Shown here piece by piece: positions 18,832 to 27,872 of a DNA stretch of 64,000 bases; position 1 is the stretch's first letter, and each line of letters starts with the position of its first letter. The translations under genes were made by a program, and so were the position numbers. Where the stretch lies: NCBI GenBank assembly GCA_040902745.1, contig JBBDWR010000029.1, forward strand, positions 1 to 64,000, in the 5' to 3' direction. Below the pieces are notes generated by a model, which had not been told where the DNA came from, made no database searches, and worked only from the letters and a program-made list of their open reading frames with translations. This DNA is from JBBDWR01 sp040902745. Its GTDB lineage: Bacteria > Actinomycetota > UBA4738 > HRBIN12.

Positions 18832-20511
18832 GTGACACTGCCCGATACCGATCGACGATCCTTCCTACGCGCCGTGATCGTGTCGTGCCTGTTGACGGGA
18901 CTGCTCGCCTCTCCTTCGGCAGCGTTCGTCCAAGGCGCCGCGGATCCCACCTGGCAGACGAACGGACGCGTGAACGCGATCGTCGAGGTCGGCAACATCG
19001 TGTATCTGGGAGGACTGTTCACCGAGATCCACGACGGACTCGGGGTCTCCCTGCCTCGGGAGCATCTCGCGGCGATCGATCTCACCACCGGCGAACCGAC
19101 GCCGTGGAACCCGGGCACCGACGGCGAAGTCTCCGCGCTCGCGGCATCCGCGGACGGCACCACGATCTACGCGGGGGGGTTGTTCAAGAACTCCGGCGGT
19201 CAGAGCGTCGTGAACCTCGCCGCGCTCGACGCCACGACCGGTCTCGGGGTTCCCGGATGGCGGCCCAAGGTCAGTTCGGCCGTCCGTGCCCTCGCGGTGT
19301 GGGGAACGCGGCTGTACCTGGGCGGCACGTTCGGCTCGATCTCGGGGACGACACGACGCGGCATCGCGGCCTTGACCGCCGCCACCGGCAAGGTGATGAA
19401 GAAGTGGTACCCGGGTGACGTCGATCGCAGCGTGCGCGCGCTCGCCGTCACGGACGAGCGGCTCCTCGTCGGAGGCACGTTTACCGCGATCGGCGACAAC
19501 CCTCGGAACTACGTCACAACCGTCACCCATGCGGGTGCGAAGGTGAAGCCGTGGGCGACGCCGCCCCTCGACCAGGTGCTCGCGCTCTCCGTACTGGACG
19601 GATTCGCCTACGTCGGTTCGCGTTCCAACGAGGTCACCAAACACGTCTTGACCACCGGGGAGCAGCTGTGGGCGGTCGGTGGAGACGGCGACGTCCAGGC
19701 GGTGCACGCACAGGAGGGCATCGTCTACATCGGCGGGCACTTCGAGAACTTCACCGGTCAGCCGGAGAACAAGGTCGCGGCGGTCAGCACCGAGGGGTTC
19801 CGCGTCGAGTGGGGAGCATCGGCGAACAGCGTTCACGGTGTCTTCTCGATGGCCGGAGGCACACACCTGTTCATCGGCGGGGACTTCACCCTTGTGTCTG
19901 GGCAGCCGCGCCGTGGCTTCGCCGCGTTCGCTGAGGGCGCGGTACCTCCAGACCCGGGTCAGGCGCTTCCGTTCTCCGACGATTTCACCGACGGGTTCGT
20001 TCATTGGACGTTCGTCAAGGGTTTCGTGACCGACGAGGTGGAGTTCGGTGACGCCGCGCCGAGTGCCGGCAGCGCCTTGATCCTCGACAAAGCCTTCGCT
20101 TTCAAGGACCTCGGTTCGCCGGTGCCCGACGCCTGCGTACGCGCCGACGTTCGGGTGGCGTCGCACGACGGATCGGTGACGTTGCTCCGCCTGCGAGAAC
20201 AGGATGGAAGCGGCCTCGTTCGGGTGTTCATCGACTCGACGGATCACCTGAAACTGCGGGCCGACCTGTCGGACCTGACCTACTCCTCGGTCGGCCGCAC
20301 GAAGATTCCGGCCGGCTGGAGCACCCTGGAACTGTGCGGACGGACCTCCAACGGCACCGTCTCCGCGTCCTTGAACGGCACCGATCTCGGCTCGTTTCCC
20401 GCCGCTTTCGGTCTGCTCGGCATCGGCCGCCTGCAGATCGGCGACGACAACGAGAAAACCGTGACCTACAACTTCGACGACATCACCGCCGAAGTTCCTG
20501 CGACTCCCTAG
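18832..20511 (+). CDS. Secreted beta-propeller protein with C-terminal lectin-like domain
   Basis: A 559-aa exported protein of unknown role. The GTG at 18832 has GGAG upstream; a longer ATG start at 18790 lacks one. RRSFLRAVIVSCLLTGLLASPSAA (about residues 8-31) is a signal sequence, starting RRSFLR in a Tat-like way. Repeats of the form VNAIVEVGNIVYLGGLFTEI, VSALAASADGTTIYAGGLFK and VRALAVWGTRLYLGGTFGSI build a propeller to about residue 370. The final 170 residues (FSDDFTDGFVHWTF onward) resemble a concanavalin-like sandwich with two cysteines. Possible roles are carbohydrate or surface binding; none is proven. Confidence 0.8.
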   Translation: MTLPDTDRRSFLRAVIVSCLLTGLLASPSAAFVQGAADPTWQTNGRVNAIVEVGNIVYLGGLFTEIHDGLGVSLPREHLAAIDLTTGEPTPWNPGTDGEVSALAASADGTTIYAGGLFKNSGGQSVVNLAALDATTGLGVPGWRPKVSSAVRALAVWGTRLYLGGTFGSISGTTRRGIAALTAATGKVMKKWYPGDVDRSVRALAVTDERLLVGGTFTAIGDNPRNYVTTVTHAGAKVKPWATPPLDQVLALSVLDGFAYVGSRSNEVTKHVLTTGEQLWAVGGDGDVQAVHAQEGIVYIGGHFENFTGQPENKVAAVSTEGFRVEWGASANSVHGVFSMAGGTHLFIGGDFTLVSGQPRRGFAAFAEGAVPPDPGQALPFSDDFTDGFVHWTFVKGFVTDEVEFGDAAPSAGSALILDKAFAFKDLGSPVPDACVRADVRVASHDGSVTLLRLREQDGSGLVRVFIDSTDHLKLRADLSDLTYSSVGRTKIPAGWSTLELCGRTSNGTVSASLNGTDLGSFPAAFGLLGIGRLQIGDDNEKTVTYNFDDITAEVPATP

Positions 20512-20530
20512 CCCGGCGCGCAACCTTCGA

Positions 20531-20550
20531 GTCGTCACCGCGGCGACGAC
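20531..20550. terminator. Possible shared hairpin between convergent genes
   Basis: GTCGTC (20531-20536) pairs with GACGAC (20545-20550) around an 8-base GC-rich loop, in the 48-base gap between the convergent propeller gene and cinA. It has no T-tract, so terminator activity is only suggested by position. Confidence 0.35.
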
Positions 20551-20559
20551 ACCGTCGCC

Positions 20560-21822
20560 TCAGACGATGCGATCGCTGTCTGGCAGTGGACGCCCTTCGA
20601 GGTGGCGCCGGACGAGGTCGAGCGCCGCCTGTTCGGACCACCGACGCACCTGATCGCGCTCCCCCGGCGCCAGGAACCCACGCGCGTGCACGGTGCGATC
20701 GGACACGAGGGCGATCCACACCGTGCCCGGCTCGGCCGCCCCATGTGGTTCCGGACCCGCGACACCCGTCAAGGAGATCCCCAGGTCGCCTCCGAACAAG
20801 CTCCGCACGCCTGCCGCCATCTCGAGCGCACACACACGACTCACTACTCCGTGGGTTTCCAACGTGAGACGCGACACACCCAGGACCTTCATCTTCGCGT
20901 CCTCGTCGTAGGTGACCGCGCCACCGGCGAACGTCTTCGAGCTCCCCGGCGCTGCCGACAAGCGCTCGCAGACCCCGCCGCCCGTGAGCGACTCCGCGAC
21001 CGAGATGCGCTGGCCGACCTGGCGCAACAGCCGCGCAACCGCCTCCTCGAGCGATTCGTCGTCGGCGGTGAACACCACGTCGCCGAGACACCCGACGACA
21101 TCTTCGAGCATCGGCGCGATCAGCTCCTCTGCCTCTTGCGAGGTCCGGGCTTTCGCGGTGATCCGCACCTTCACCTCACCGGCGCTCGCCAGGTAGGCGA
21201 TCGTTGGGTTGGTGGCCCCGGCGAATCGGTCGGCCAGCAGTTCGGCGACCTTCGATTCTCCGATCCCGGTGCACCGCACGATCCTCGACACGATCGTGGC
21301 GCCTGTGCGCTCCGCGAGCTCGGGAAGGATCGTGCCTTCCATCATGTCCCGCATCTCACCGGGTACCCCCGGAACCGTGTAGAAGTGCGTTCCATCAGCG
21401 AGCGTTCCGATCAAGCCGGGAGCGGAGCCACGTTCGTTGGGGATCGAGCGAGCCCCTGCCGGGACATCGGCTTGCCGCAGGTTGGAGGCGGGCATCTCCC
21501 GGCCGAATCCCGAAAAGCGATCGCGCAGCCACTGCTCCAGTCCCGGATCTCGCACGAGTTGGGCGCCGAGCACCTCCGCGAGGGCGTCCCGGGTGATGTC
21601 GTCCTCCGTGGGCCCGAGTCCCCCCGTCACCAACACCACATCCGCTCGGTCCGCGGCCTCGCGCAGTGCTTCCACGATCCGATCGAAGTTGTCGCCAACC
21701 ACCTGACTGCGGAGGACGTCGACCCCGATCGCCGCGAGTCGCTGCGAGATCCATTGCGCGTTCGTGTTCGAGATCTGCCCGAGCAGCAGCTCGGTCCCGA
21801 CGCACACGATCTCGGCGTTCAT
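20560..21822 (-). CDS. cinA: CinA-like protein (putative NMN deamidase / competence-damage protein)
   Basis: A 420-aa two-domain CinA. The N-terminal MoCF-like domain (MNAEIVCVGTELLLGQ..., VLVTGGLGPTEDDITRDAL) acts on ADP-ribose or nucleotide substrates in known members. The C-terminal domain (ISVAESLTGGGVCERLS, SLTGVAGPEPHGAAEPGTVWIAL) is the NMN deamidase domain that recycles NMN to NaMN. The ATG at 21822 follows GGAAGGAAC. It lies 16 bp after the RodZ-like gene. In many bacteria cinA is next to recA; here two secreted-protein genes separate them. Confidence 0.93.
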   Translation of the reverse strand: MNAEIVCVGTELLLGQISNTNAQWISQRLAAIGVDVLRSQVVGDNFDRIVEALREAADRADVVLVTGGLGPTEDDITRDALAEVLGAQLVRDPGLEQWLRDRFSGFGREMPASNLRQADVPAGARSIPNERGSAPGLIGTLADGTHFYTVPGVPGEMRDMMEGTILPELAERTGATIVSRIVRCTGIGESKVAELLADRFAGATNPTIAYLASAGEVKVRITAKARTSQEAEELIAPMLEDVVGCLGDVVFTADDESLEEAVARLLRQVGQRISVAESLTGGGVCERLSAAPGSSKTFAGGAVTYDEDAKMKVLGVSRLTLETHGVVSRVCALEMAAGVRSLFGGDLGISLTGVAGPEPHGAAEPGTVWIALVSDRTVHARGFLAPGERDQVRRWSEQAALDLVRRHLEGRPLPDSDRIV

Positions 21823-21838
21823 GCCGCGTTCCTTCCGG

Positions 21839-22648
21839 TCAAGGTGTTGCACTCGCGACGGCGTCCTCTCGGGCGGCCTCGAGCGCTTGCAGCGCCCGCA
21901 GCTGTTGCTGTGCCGACTCGTCCGATCCCGCGATCACACTCGTGTCGCTGAAGGAGTCGTTCCAGGGCTTGCCCGCCTTCGAGATCTCCAAGGGGCCGGT
22001 GCCATTGACCGAGATCGTTGCCGGACCACCCTCCGTCAGCTCAAGGGAGAGGATGTCGTCGGCCTCGAAGATGCGTTCCTCTCCGCGCCTGACTTCGACG
22101 GCCTGCTCCACACCGTCGGATTCCACCCGGAGGCTGAGATCGGTCCTGGACGTGACGCCGACGACGACGTTGGAGGTCTCCGGGTCGACGACGACCGGAG
22201 AACCGGGCAGCGTTGCGGGTGCGGGTGTCGAACCGGAACGAGACAACACGCCGAACCCGGCCGCCGCGATAACGACGATCGCGACAACTCCCCATGCGAG
22301 TCGATGGTTGTCGCGGCGTCGCTCGTGCCCGGCCCTCCTACGGAGCTCCGTCGGAGGTTCGGGTGTGGCGGGAGCCGACACGCCCGCCCCCCGGGCGTAG
22401 ATCTGCAACACCTTCTCGGGGTCGAGCCCCAGATAGTTCGCGTACGTCCGCAGGGTGCCCCGGACGTAGACTTCACCCAGGAGCGCCTCGAACTCCTCGT
22501 GCTCGAGCGCCTCGAGAGCGTCCTGCCGGATCCTGGTTCCCCGGCTCGCCTCGTCGATCGTGACGCCGCGGCGCATACGCGCCTTGCGCAGCGCGGCACC
22601 GACACCGATCTGAGATCCCTGCAACGCGACAACACGCCCTTCAGACAT
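21839..22648 (-). CDS. RodZ-like protein: HTH, membrane helix, DUF4115
   Basis: A 269-aa protein with an N-terminal helix-turn-helix of the RodZ type (IGVGAALRKARMRRGVTIDEAS... YLGLDPEKVLQ, residues about 13-85), a proline-rich linker, one membrane helix (about 118-137) and a periplasmic DUF4115 beta domain (SLRVESDGVE...EADDILSLELTEGGPATISVNG). RodZ links MreB to cell-wall elongation; in actinobacteria such proteins lie upstream of cinA/pgsA, as here. The membrane topology is clear; the morphogenetic role is inferred. Confidence 0.85.
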   Translation of the reverse strand: MSEGRVVALQGSQIGVGAALRKARMRRGVTIDEASRGTRIRQDALEALEHEEFEALLGEVYVRGTLRTYANYLGLDPEKVLQIYARGAGVSAPATPEPPTELRRRAGHERRRDNHRLAWGVVAIVVIAAAGFGVLSRSGSTPAPATLPGSPVVVDPETSNVVVGVTSRTDLSLRVESDGVEQAVEVRRGEERIFEADDILSLELTEGGPATISVNGTGPLEISKAGKPWNDSFSDTSVIAGSDESAQQQLRALQALEAAREDAVASATP

Positions 22649-22702
22649 GGGTGTGCCGATGATACGCGCCGGGCGCCGGCCGAAGGCCGGTAGACTCGCG
22701 CG

Positions 22703-23209
22703 ATGGACGACGACGCCCTGGTCACCGTGGTGGTGGAGATCCCCAAGGGATCGCGGAACAAGTACGAGTACGACGCCGGCGGCGGCGTCATCTGGCTGGA
22801 TCGGATGCTCTTCACCTCGATGCAGTACCCGGCCGACTACGGCTACATCGAGGGGACGCTCGGCGGCGACGGAGACACGCTGGACGCCCTGGTCTTCGTC
22901 GGGGAACCCACGTTCCCCGGCTGCCACATCAGAGCCAGAGCCGTCGGGATGTTCCGGATGACCGACGAGAAGGGCCCGGACGAGAAGATCCTGTGCGTGC
23001 CACTGAAGGATCCGGTCTGGTCCTCGGTGGAGCGCATCGAGGACATCCCGCCGAGCCTGCTCAACGAGATCGAGCACTTCTTCCAGGTCTACAAGGACCT
23101 CGAGGACAAGAAGGTCGACACCAAAGGATTCGAAGGCCGCGAGGCAGCGTTGCAGGTCATCGCAGAGGCTCGCACCCGGCTGACCGACCAACGACCCGCC
23201 GGGCCCTAA
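22703..23209 (+). CDS. ppa: Inorganic pyrophosphatase (family I)
   Basis: A 168-aa soluble Mg-dependent pyrophosphatase that hydrolyses PPi and drives biosynthesis forward. Family motifs are EIPKGSRNKYEYD, the Asp-rich signature GGDGDTLDALV (metal-binding Asp residues) and the C-terminal IEHFFQVYKDLEDKKV. A -10-like TAGACT lies at 22691-22696, only 6 bases before the ATG, and there is no ribosome site, so the mRNA is probably leaderless. It is divergent from the RodZ-like gene. Confidence 0.95.
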   Translation: MDDDALVTVVVEIPKGSRNKYEYDAGGGVIWLDRMLFTSMQYPADYGYIEGTLGGDGDTLDALVFVGEPTFPGCHIRARAVGMFRMTDEKGPDEKILCVPLKDPVWSSVERIEDIPPSLLNEIEHFFQVYKDLEDKKVDTKGFEGREAALQVIAEARTRLTDQRPAGP

Positions 23210-23289
23210 ACGAACACTCTCCGTGGCCCCGTGACCTGCTGCGGGACAGTGCGTATCGCGGCGCGATGCACGCCTCGCGGCTGACTGCT

Positions 23290-23463
23290 AGGCTCCGCGC
23301 ACGTACATACGAAGACTCCACGTGACTGCAGGCGAAGTCCGGTCAAAATCCGGCGCTGTCCCGCAACGGTAGGTCCACCCTCGGGTGGGCGAGCCCGGTC
23401 GCCCTGACGGTCACGAGGGCTGAACGAACCTCCGCGGAGAAGTCGCAGCCACCGGGACACCGT
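23290..23463 (+). ncRNA. Cobalamin riboswitch
   Basis: The core GGTCAAAATCCGGCGCTGTC followed by CCGCAACGGT matches the conserved cobalamin aptamer segment (GGUG-AAUCCGG-GCUGUCCCGC-ACUGU). Further paired elements are CCACCCTCGGGTGG and CGCCCTGACGGTCACGAGGGC, and a B12-box-like AGTCGCAGCCACCGGG follows. The ends are approximate. It precedes a five-gene B12-uptake-like cluster and would shut it off when B12 is plentiful. Confidence 0.8.
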
Positions 23464-23472
23464 TCCCGCGCC

Positions 23473-23499
23473 ACGACCCTCCCTGAAGTGGAGGGTCGT
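23473..23499 (+). terminator. Expression-platform hairpin of the riboswitch
   Basis: ACGACCCTCC (23473-23482) and GGAGGGTCGT (23490-23499) form a perfect 10-bp stem with a 7-base loop, between the aptamer and the ribosome site at 23526. There is no long T-tract, as is common for actinobacterial terminators. It is the likely switchable terminator. Confidence 0.6.
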
Positions 23500-23538
23500 T
23501 CCCGTTGGGCGCGAGGCACGCCCGGGAAGGAGCTCCAC

Positions 23539-24567
23539 ATGTGTCACACCCTCCGCAGGTCGTTCGGCTTGCTCGTCGCGGCAGCACTCACGTTGGCCGT
23601 CGTGTCCCCCGCATCCGCCGCACCGACGGACTCGGTGGTCCGTGCCAGGTCGGCTGCCGGGTTCATCGCCACACAGCAGAAGAACAACGGCTCGATCCCC
23701 GCCTTCTCTCCGGTCGGATCCACCGCCGACGCGGTCATGTCGCTGGTCGCCGTGAAACGCGGCCCGATCACGATCAAGAAGGCTCTTGCGTACCTGGCAC
23801 GCCAGACCCAGAACGGCAATGTGGTCGGTATCGGGCTGCAGGCCAAGGTCGCGATGGCCGCCGTCGCCGGCGGTCGCGATCCGTCCAGCTTCGGCGGCGA
23901 GGATCTGATCGACGCGATCGCCTCAACGGAACTGCCCAACGGCCGGTTCGGGAGCGGCACCGCCGTGTTCGATCAGTCGCTGGCGATCCTGGCGCTCTCC
24001 GCTGCAGGCGAGACCGTGTCCGACGACGCGGAGGGCTGGCTGGCCGAGGCGCAGTGTCCCGACGGCGGATGGGAGTACCTGGCCAGGTGGTCGCCGTCGA
24101 GCGACGACCACTGCGTGAGCGAGGTCGATCCGGGCAATGACTTCTTCGGATCGGACACCAACACCACGTCATACGCGGTGCAAGCGCTCGCCTCCGTCGG
24201 CGGCGACGCGCTCGCGAACGCGCCGTTCGACTTCTTCACCGCGATCCGCGATCCGCAGTTCGGCGGCTGGGGCTACTCGTGGGGGTACGCGACCGACGCG
24301 AACTCCACGAGCCTCGTGGTGCAGGCGTTTGCCGCCGACGCGCGCACGGTCCCGGCGGGGGCGCTCGCCGCGCTCAAGAAACTGCAGTACAAGGATTGCG
24401 GCGCGTTCGCCTTTACCTGGATCCCGGACGGCGGGGACTTCGTCAAGAGCGCGCCGGATCCCGGCGCGACGATCTCGGCGATCGTCGGGTTGCTGGTACG
24501 CCCGTATCCCGTCCCGCCGTCACCGGTGACCAAGCCGGCGCCGTCAACACCGGCGTGCCCGTCGTAG
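23539..24567 (+). CDS. Secreted alpha/alpha-barrel protein (transcobalamin/prenyltransferase-repeat fold)
   Basis: A 342-aa exported protein. The ATG has GGAAGGAG upstream. Residues 1-28 are a signal peptide ending ASAA. The mature part has repeated helical units with TADAVMSLVAV, FDQSLAILALSAAGE, NTTSYAVQALASVGG and NSTSLVVQAFAAD, and Q-DGGW/GGW turns (CPDGGWEYL, FGGWGYSWG), the pattern of terpene-cyclase/prenyltransferase barrels and of the alpha domain of intrinsic factor and transcobalamin. No catalytic DxDD was seen. Directly behind a cobalamin riboswitch and ahead of a DUF4430 protein, it is a candidate for the helical half of a B12-binding pair. Confidence 0.82.
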   Translation: MCHTLRRSFGLLVAAALTLAVVSPASAAPTDSVVRARSAAGFIATQQKNNGSIPAFSPVGSTADAVMSLVAVKRGPITIKKALAYLARQTQNGNVVGIGLQAKVAMAAVAGGRDPSSFGGEDLIDAIASTELPNGRFGSGTAVFDQSLAILALSAAGETVSDDAEGWLAEAQCPDGGWEYLARWSPSSDDHCVSEVDPGNDFFGSDTNTTSYAVQALASVGGDALANAPFDFFTAIRDPQFGGWGYSWGYATDANSTSLVVQAFAADARTVPAGALAALKKLQYKDCGAFAFTWIPDGGDFVKSAPDPGATISAIVGLLVRPYPVPPSPVTKPAPSTPACPS

Positions 24568-24576
24568 GAGGACAAG

Positions 24577-25521
24577 ATGCGAGCGCATAGTGGCATCACC
24601 GTGGGGACCCGGCGATGGAGCCGGATCCTGGCGGCAGCCGTCTTCCTCGCGATCGCGGCACCGGCACCGGCATTGCTGTCGACCACGGTGGCATGCGCGA
24701 GCACCCCCCGCCACGCGGCACTCGTGATCGACACCGGAACTCGGGAGTTGGCGTATTGCGTCGCCATCCCGGGGACGGTCGACGGGATCGAGCTGATCCG
24801 CCTCGCCAACCGCCAATACGGCCTGCAGTACTCCTTGGGGTTCGGCGGCGAGGCCGTCTGCCAGCTCGCGGGAGTGGGCGTCACCGGCGGCGATTGCTTC
24901 GCGGACTTCCCCCGCTTCTGGGGGTACTGGCGAGGAGCACCGGCCGGTGGCTGGTCGTGGTCGAGCGTCGGGGCGGGGTCGATCTCGGTCGGCCCCGGCG
25001 ACGTCCAAGGATGGAGCTGGGGCACCGGGCAGGACGGCGCATCACATCCGGCTCCTCCGGTCACTCCGCTCACGTCCGTGTGCGATCCACCCGCGACGCC
25101 GCCCCCGGACGACGACGGCGGCCCGGGCGCGGGCGCAGGCGGGGACGGCAACGACCGCGGGAACAACGGTGGAGGCGGCGGCGGCGCTCCCTCCGGTTCC
25201 GCGAGCGATCAAAGCAGCGGCGACACCCAAGCGGGCGCGCAATCGTCCGGCGCTTCCGACGCAGGCGGGCAACGATCCGATCAGGAGAACGGCAGCGAAA
25301 GGGAAGCCAGCGGAAGCCACCCGGACACTTCGGATATGAACCCCGTCCCCGATGAGGTCGCGTCGCCTGGATCGAACGCGGCGCCGGTGCGAGCCGCGGC
25401 GCTCGCGAACAACGAGGCAGGGGCCGACCTGCTCCCGGTAGGGCCCATCGTGAGCCTGCTCGCGCTCGGGATGCTACTGGCGGGCGGCGCGTTCCTCGCC
25501 TGGAAGCGGCGTTCGGGCTAG
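24577..25521 (+). CDS. DUF4430 (transcobalamin C-terminal-like) membrane-anchored surface protein
   Basis: A 314-aa protein with an AGGAGG site 5 bases before the ATG and a signal peptide (about 1-42). The folded domain (about 43-150) has the DUF4430 pattern of an aromatic-rich beta domain: YGLQYSLGFGGEAVCQ, RFWGYWRGAPAGGWSWSSVGAG and GPGDVQGWSWG. This resembles the beta domain of transcobalamin and intrinsic factor. A long Gly/Asn/Ser/Asp-rich linker leads to a C-terminal membrane helix (LLPVGPIVSLLALGMLLAGG) and KRR tail. It is probably tethered outside the membrane next to the ECF transporter to hand over B12; ligand binding is inferred. Confidence 0.82.
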   Translation: MRAHSGITVGTRRWSRILAAAVFLAIAAPAPALLSTTVACASTPRHAALVIDTGTRELAYCVAIPGTVDGIELIRLANRQYGLQYSLGFGGEAVCQLAGVGVTGGDCFADFPRFWGYWRGAPAGGWSWSSVGAGSISVGPGDVQGWSWGTGQDGASHPAPPVTPLTSVCDPPATPPPDDDGGPGAGAGGDGNDRGNNGGGGGGAPSGSASDQSSGDTQAGAQSSGASDAGGQRSDQENGSEREASGSHPDTSDMNPVPDEVASPGSNAAPVRAAALANNEAGADLLPVGPIVSLLALGMLLAGGAFLAWKRRSG

Positions 25522-25524
25522 CCG

Positions 25525-26304
25525 ATGCATCCACTCGCTTGGATCGCGTGGGCCACCGGTGCGGGGCTCGTGGCGTTCAGCACCACGAACCCGTGGTACC
25601 TGCTCCCGCTCGTCGGCGTCGCATGGTTCGTCCATGCTGCCCATCGACGAGACGGGCCGTGGGCGAGATCGTTCCGCATCTTCCTGGTGTTCGGCCTTCT
25701 CGCGATGGCGATCCGCACCGCACTGGTGTTCTTCGGCACGGTCGATGCCTCCAACGTGACCTACGCCGCGCTCGAGGGGCTGCGCCTAGGGGTTCTTCTC
25801 GTCGTGTTCGGCACCTTCAACTCGGTCACCGATCCGTTCGGCGTGCTTCGATTGGCGCCGCGACGCTTCCACGAGCCTGCGCTTGCCGCGGCGCTCGCCT
25901 TGTCGATCGCGCCCAGGACGATCTCCGCCGCCGCAACGGTGCGGGAGGCGCAAGAACTCCGCGGCTTCCGTTTACGCCGGTGGCGCTCGCTCCCCGCGCT
26001 CGCGATCCCGGTCCTCGAGACCGGGATGGAAGAGGCGATGACGCTCGCGGAGAGCATGGACGCGCGCGGGCACGGTAGTGGCACGCGGTCGCGCTATCGG
26101 CCCCATCGCTGGACACCTGGTTCCGTCGCGACCGCCGGCGTGGGGATCACGGCCGGGAGCGTCTTCCTCGCCGAGGCGATCGCGCACCGTCCCGATCTGC
26201 TCCCGATCACCGATCCCCTGACGTGGCCTCAGGCGGCACCCTGGCTCGTGGGGGTCGTCGTCCTGCTCGCGCTCCCAGGGCTCGTAGCCCGGAGTGACCT
26301 GTGA
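25525..26304 (+). CDS. ecfT: ECF transporter transmembrane component EcfT
   Basis: A 259-aa EcfT scaffold. It has several hydrophobic helices and two coupling-helix motifs of the A-R-G type, REAQELRG (about residue 145) and ESMDARGHG (about 180), which contact the two ATPase domains. It starts 3 bases after the DUF4430 gene stop and overlaps the ATPase gene by 4 bases. Such dedicated ECF modules import one vitamin; riboswitch and neighbours point to cobalamin. Confidence 0.9.
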   Translation: MHPLAWIAWATGAGLVAFSTTNPWYLLPLVGVAWFVHAAHRRDGPWARSFRIFLVFGLLAMAIRTALVFFGTVDASNVTYAALEGLRLGVLLVVFGTFNSVTDPFGVLRLAPRRFHEPALAAALALSIAPRTISAAATVREAQELRGFRLRRWRSLPALAIPVLETGMEEAMTLAESMDARGHGSGTRSRYRPHRWTPGSVATAGVGITAGSVFLAEAIAHRPDLLPITDPLTWPQAAPWLVGVVVLLALPGLVARSDL

Positions 26305-27872
26305 GTCCGGCGCTGCGCTATCGAGACGTCACCTTTCGCTACCCCGACGTCGACGAAGCGGCGCTGACGGATGTGACGGTGGATGTCTCCGAGGGCTCGT
26401 TCGCCCTCGTGGTGGGCCCGACCGGCGCGGGGAAATCCACGCTGTTGCGAGCCGCGAACGGGTTGGTCCCGCACTTTTCCGGCGGCACGTTCGCCGGGGA
26501 GGTCACCGTGGCGGGTCGAAGTACGACGACCACGCGACCCCGGGAACTCGCCGATGCGGTCGCGTTCGTCCCCCAAGACCCGGGAGCGTCGTTCGTGCTC
26601 GATCGTGTAGAAGACGAACTCGCGTACGGGATGGAGAACCTCCGCGTTCCCGCCGACCGGATGCGGCGCCGGGTCGAGGAGACACTGGACCTGCTCGACA
26701 TCGAGCGCCTCCGCAAGCGGAGCGTGCGGACGCTGTCGGGCGGAGAACGCCAGCGCGTCGCGATCGCGGCCGCCCTCGCGGCCGGGCCGAGGCTGCTCGT
26801 GCTCGACGAACCGACCAGTCAGCTCGACCCCCAGGGAGCCGAAGACGTGCTCGCCGGCCTCCAGCGGCTCGTTCACGATCACGGGATGACGGTGCTGCTC
26901 GCGGAACATCGGCTCGAGCGCGTTGCCGGATTCGCGGACGTCGTCCTCGCGGTCCGGAACGGCTCCGTGGTGGCCGGTGCCCCAGCAGAACTCCTCGGCA
27001 ACGCCGTCGGAGGGCCACCGGTCACGCGGGTCGGACGGCTGCTCGGCTGGGACCCGGCGCCGATCACGGTCCGCGAGGCACGCGGCCTCGCGCGCTCGGT
27101 CGCCCTCGCCGATGCCCCCGCTCCCCCGGTCACCGCGCGAGGGGAGGCCCTCGTGCGCGCTCGTGGGGTCGTTGCCGGGTACCCCGGATCGCCGGTGCTG
27201 CGCGACGTCGATCTCGAGATCGCCGAGGGCGAGGTCGTGGCGCTGATGGGACGAAACGGTGCAGGCAAGACGACGCTGCTGCGGTGCTTGACCGGCGTCC
27301 ACGCCCTCGAGCGCGGAACCGTCGAGGTCCCGAGCCGCCCGCCACGGCCGGGCATCGACGTCGCGCTCTGTCCGCAGGAGCCGGAGTCGGTGCTGTTCGC
27401 CGAGACGGTGCGGGAGGAGGTGCAGGCGACGTTGACGGCGCGCGGGGACCAACGTCCCGCCGCGCCGATACTCGAGCGATTCGATCTCTCCTCGTTCGCC
27501 CGACGGCATCCCCGGGATCTCTCCTCGGGACAGCGCCTGCTCGTTGCTGCGGCCGCGGTGTCCGCCGCCGGGGCACCCGTCCTGCTGTTGGACGAACCGA
27601 CGCGGGGGCTGGATCCGGAAGCGAAACATCGTCTCGGGCAGTTCCTTCGCGCGCACGGCGACGATGGAGGCGGCGCGATGTTCGCGACACACGATGTCGA
27701 GCTGGCCGCGGACGTCGCCACGCGCGTCGTGGTGTTGGCCGGCGGTGAGGTTATCGCGGACGGCAGGCCAGGCGAGGTCCTCGGCGACTCCCACGTTTTC
27801 GCGCCGCAGATGACCCGCGTCTTCGGCCCGGGATGGCTGACCCCCGAGCAGGTTGCGGCGGCGGTGCGATGA
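26301..27872 (+). CDS. ecfA: ECF transporter ATPase, two ABC domains fused
   Basis: A 523-aa protein joining both ATPase halves. Domain 1 has Walker A GPTGAGKST, signature LSGGERQRVAIA and Walker B LLVLDEPTSQLD. Domain 2 has Walker A GRNGAGKTT, signature LSSGQRLLVAAA (the second glycine of LSGGQ changed to S) and Walker B VLLLDEPTRGLDP. In most ECF systems EcfA and EcfA' are separate genes, but fusions are known in actinobacteria. The GTG start overlaps ecfT and the stop overlaps the S-component start. Confidence 0.93.
   Translation: MSPALRYRDVTFRYPDVDEAALTDVTVDVSEGSFALVVGPTGAGKSTLLRAANGLVPHFSGGTFAGEVTVAGRSTTTTRPRELADAVAFVPQDPGASFVLDRVEDELAYGMENLRVPADRMRRRVEETLDLLDIERLRKRSVRTLSGGERQRVAIAAALAAGPRLLVLDEPTSQLDPQGAEDVLAGLQRLVHDHGMTVLLAEHRLERVAGFADVVLAVRNGSVVAGAPAELLGNAVGGPPVTRVGRLLGWDPAPITVREARGLARSVALADAPAPPVTARGEALVRARGVVAGYPGSPVLRDVDLEIAEGEVVALMGRNGAGKTTLLRCLTGVHALERGTVEVPSRPPRPGIDVALCPQEPESVLFAETVREEVQATLTARGDQRPAAPILERFDLSSFARRHPRDLSSGQRLLVAAAAVSAAGAPVLLLDEPTRGLDPEAKHRLGQFLRAHGDDGGGAMFATHDVELAADVATRVVVLAGGEVIADGRPGEVLGDSHVFAPQMTRVFGPGWLTPEQVAAAVR

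Noticed and set aside
26301..27872. Two fused ABC domains as a sequencing-error fusion
   Set aside because: Both domains have full motifs and a proper linker, and fused EcfA proteins are known.
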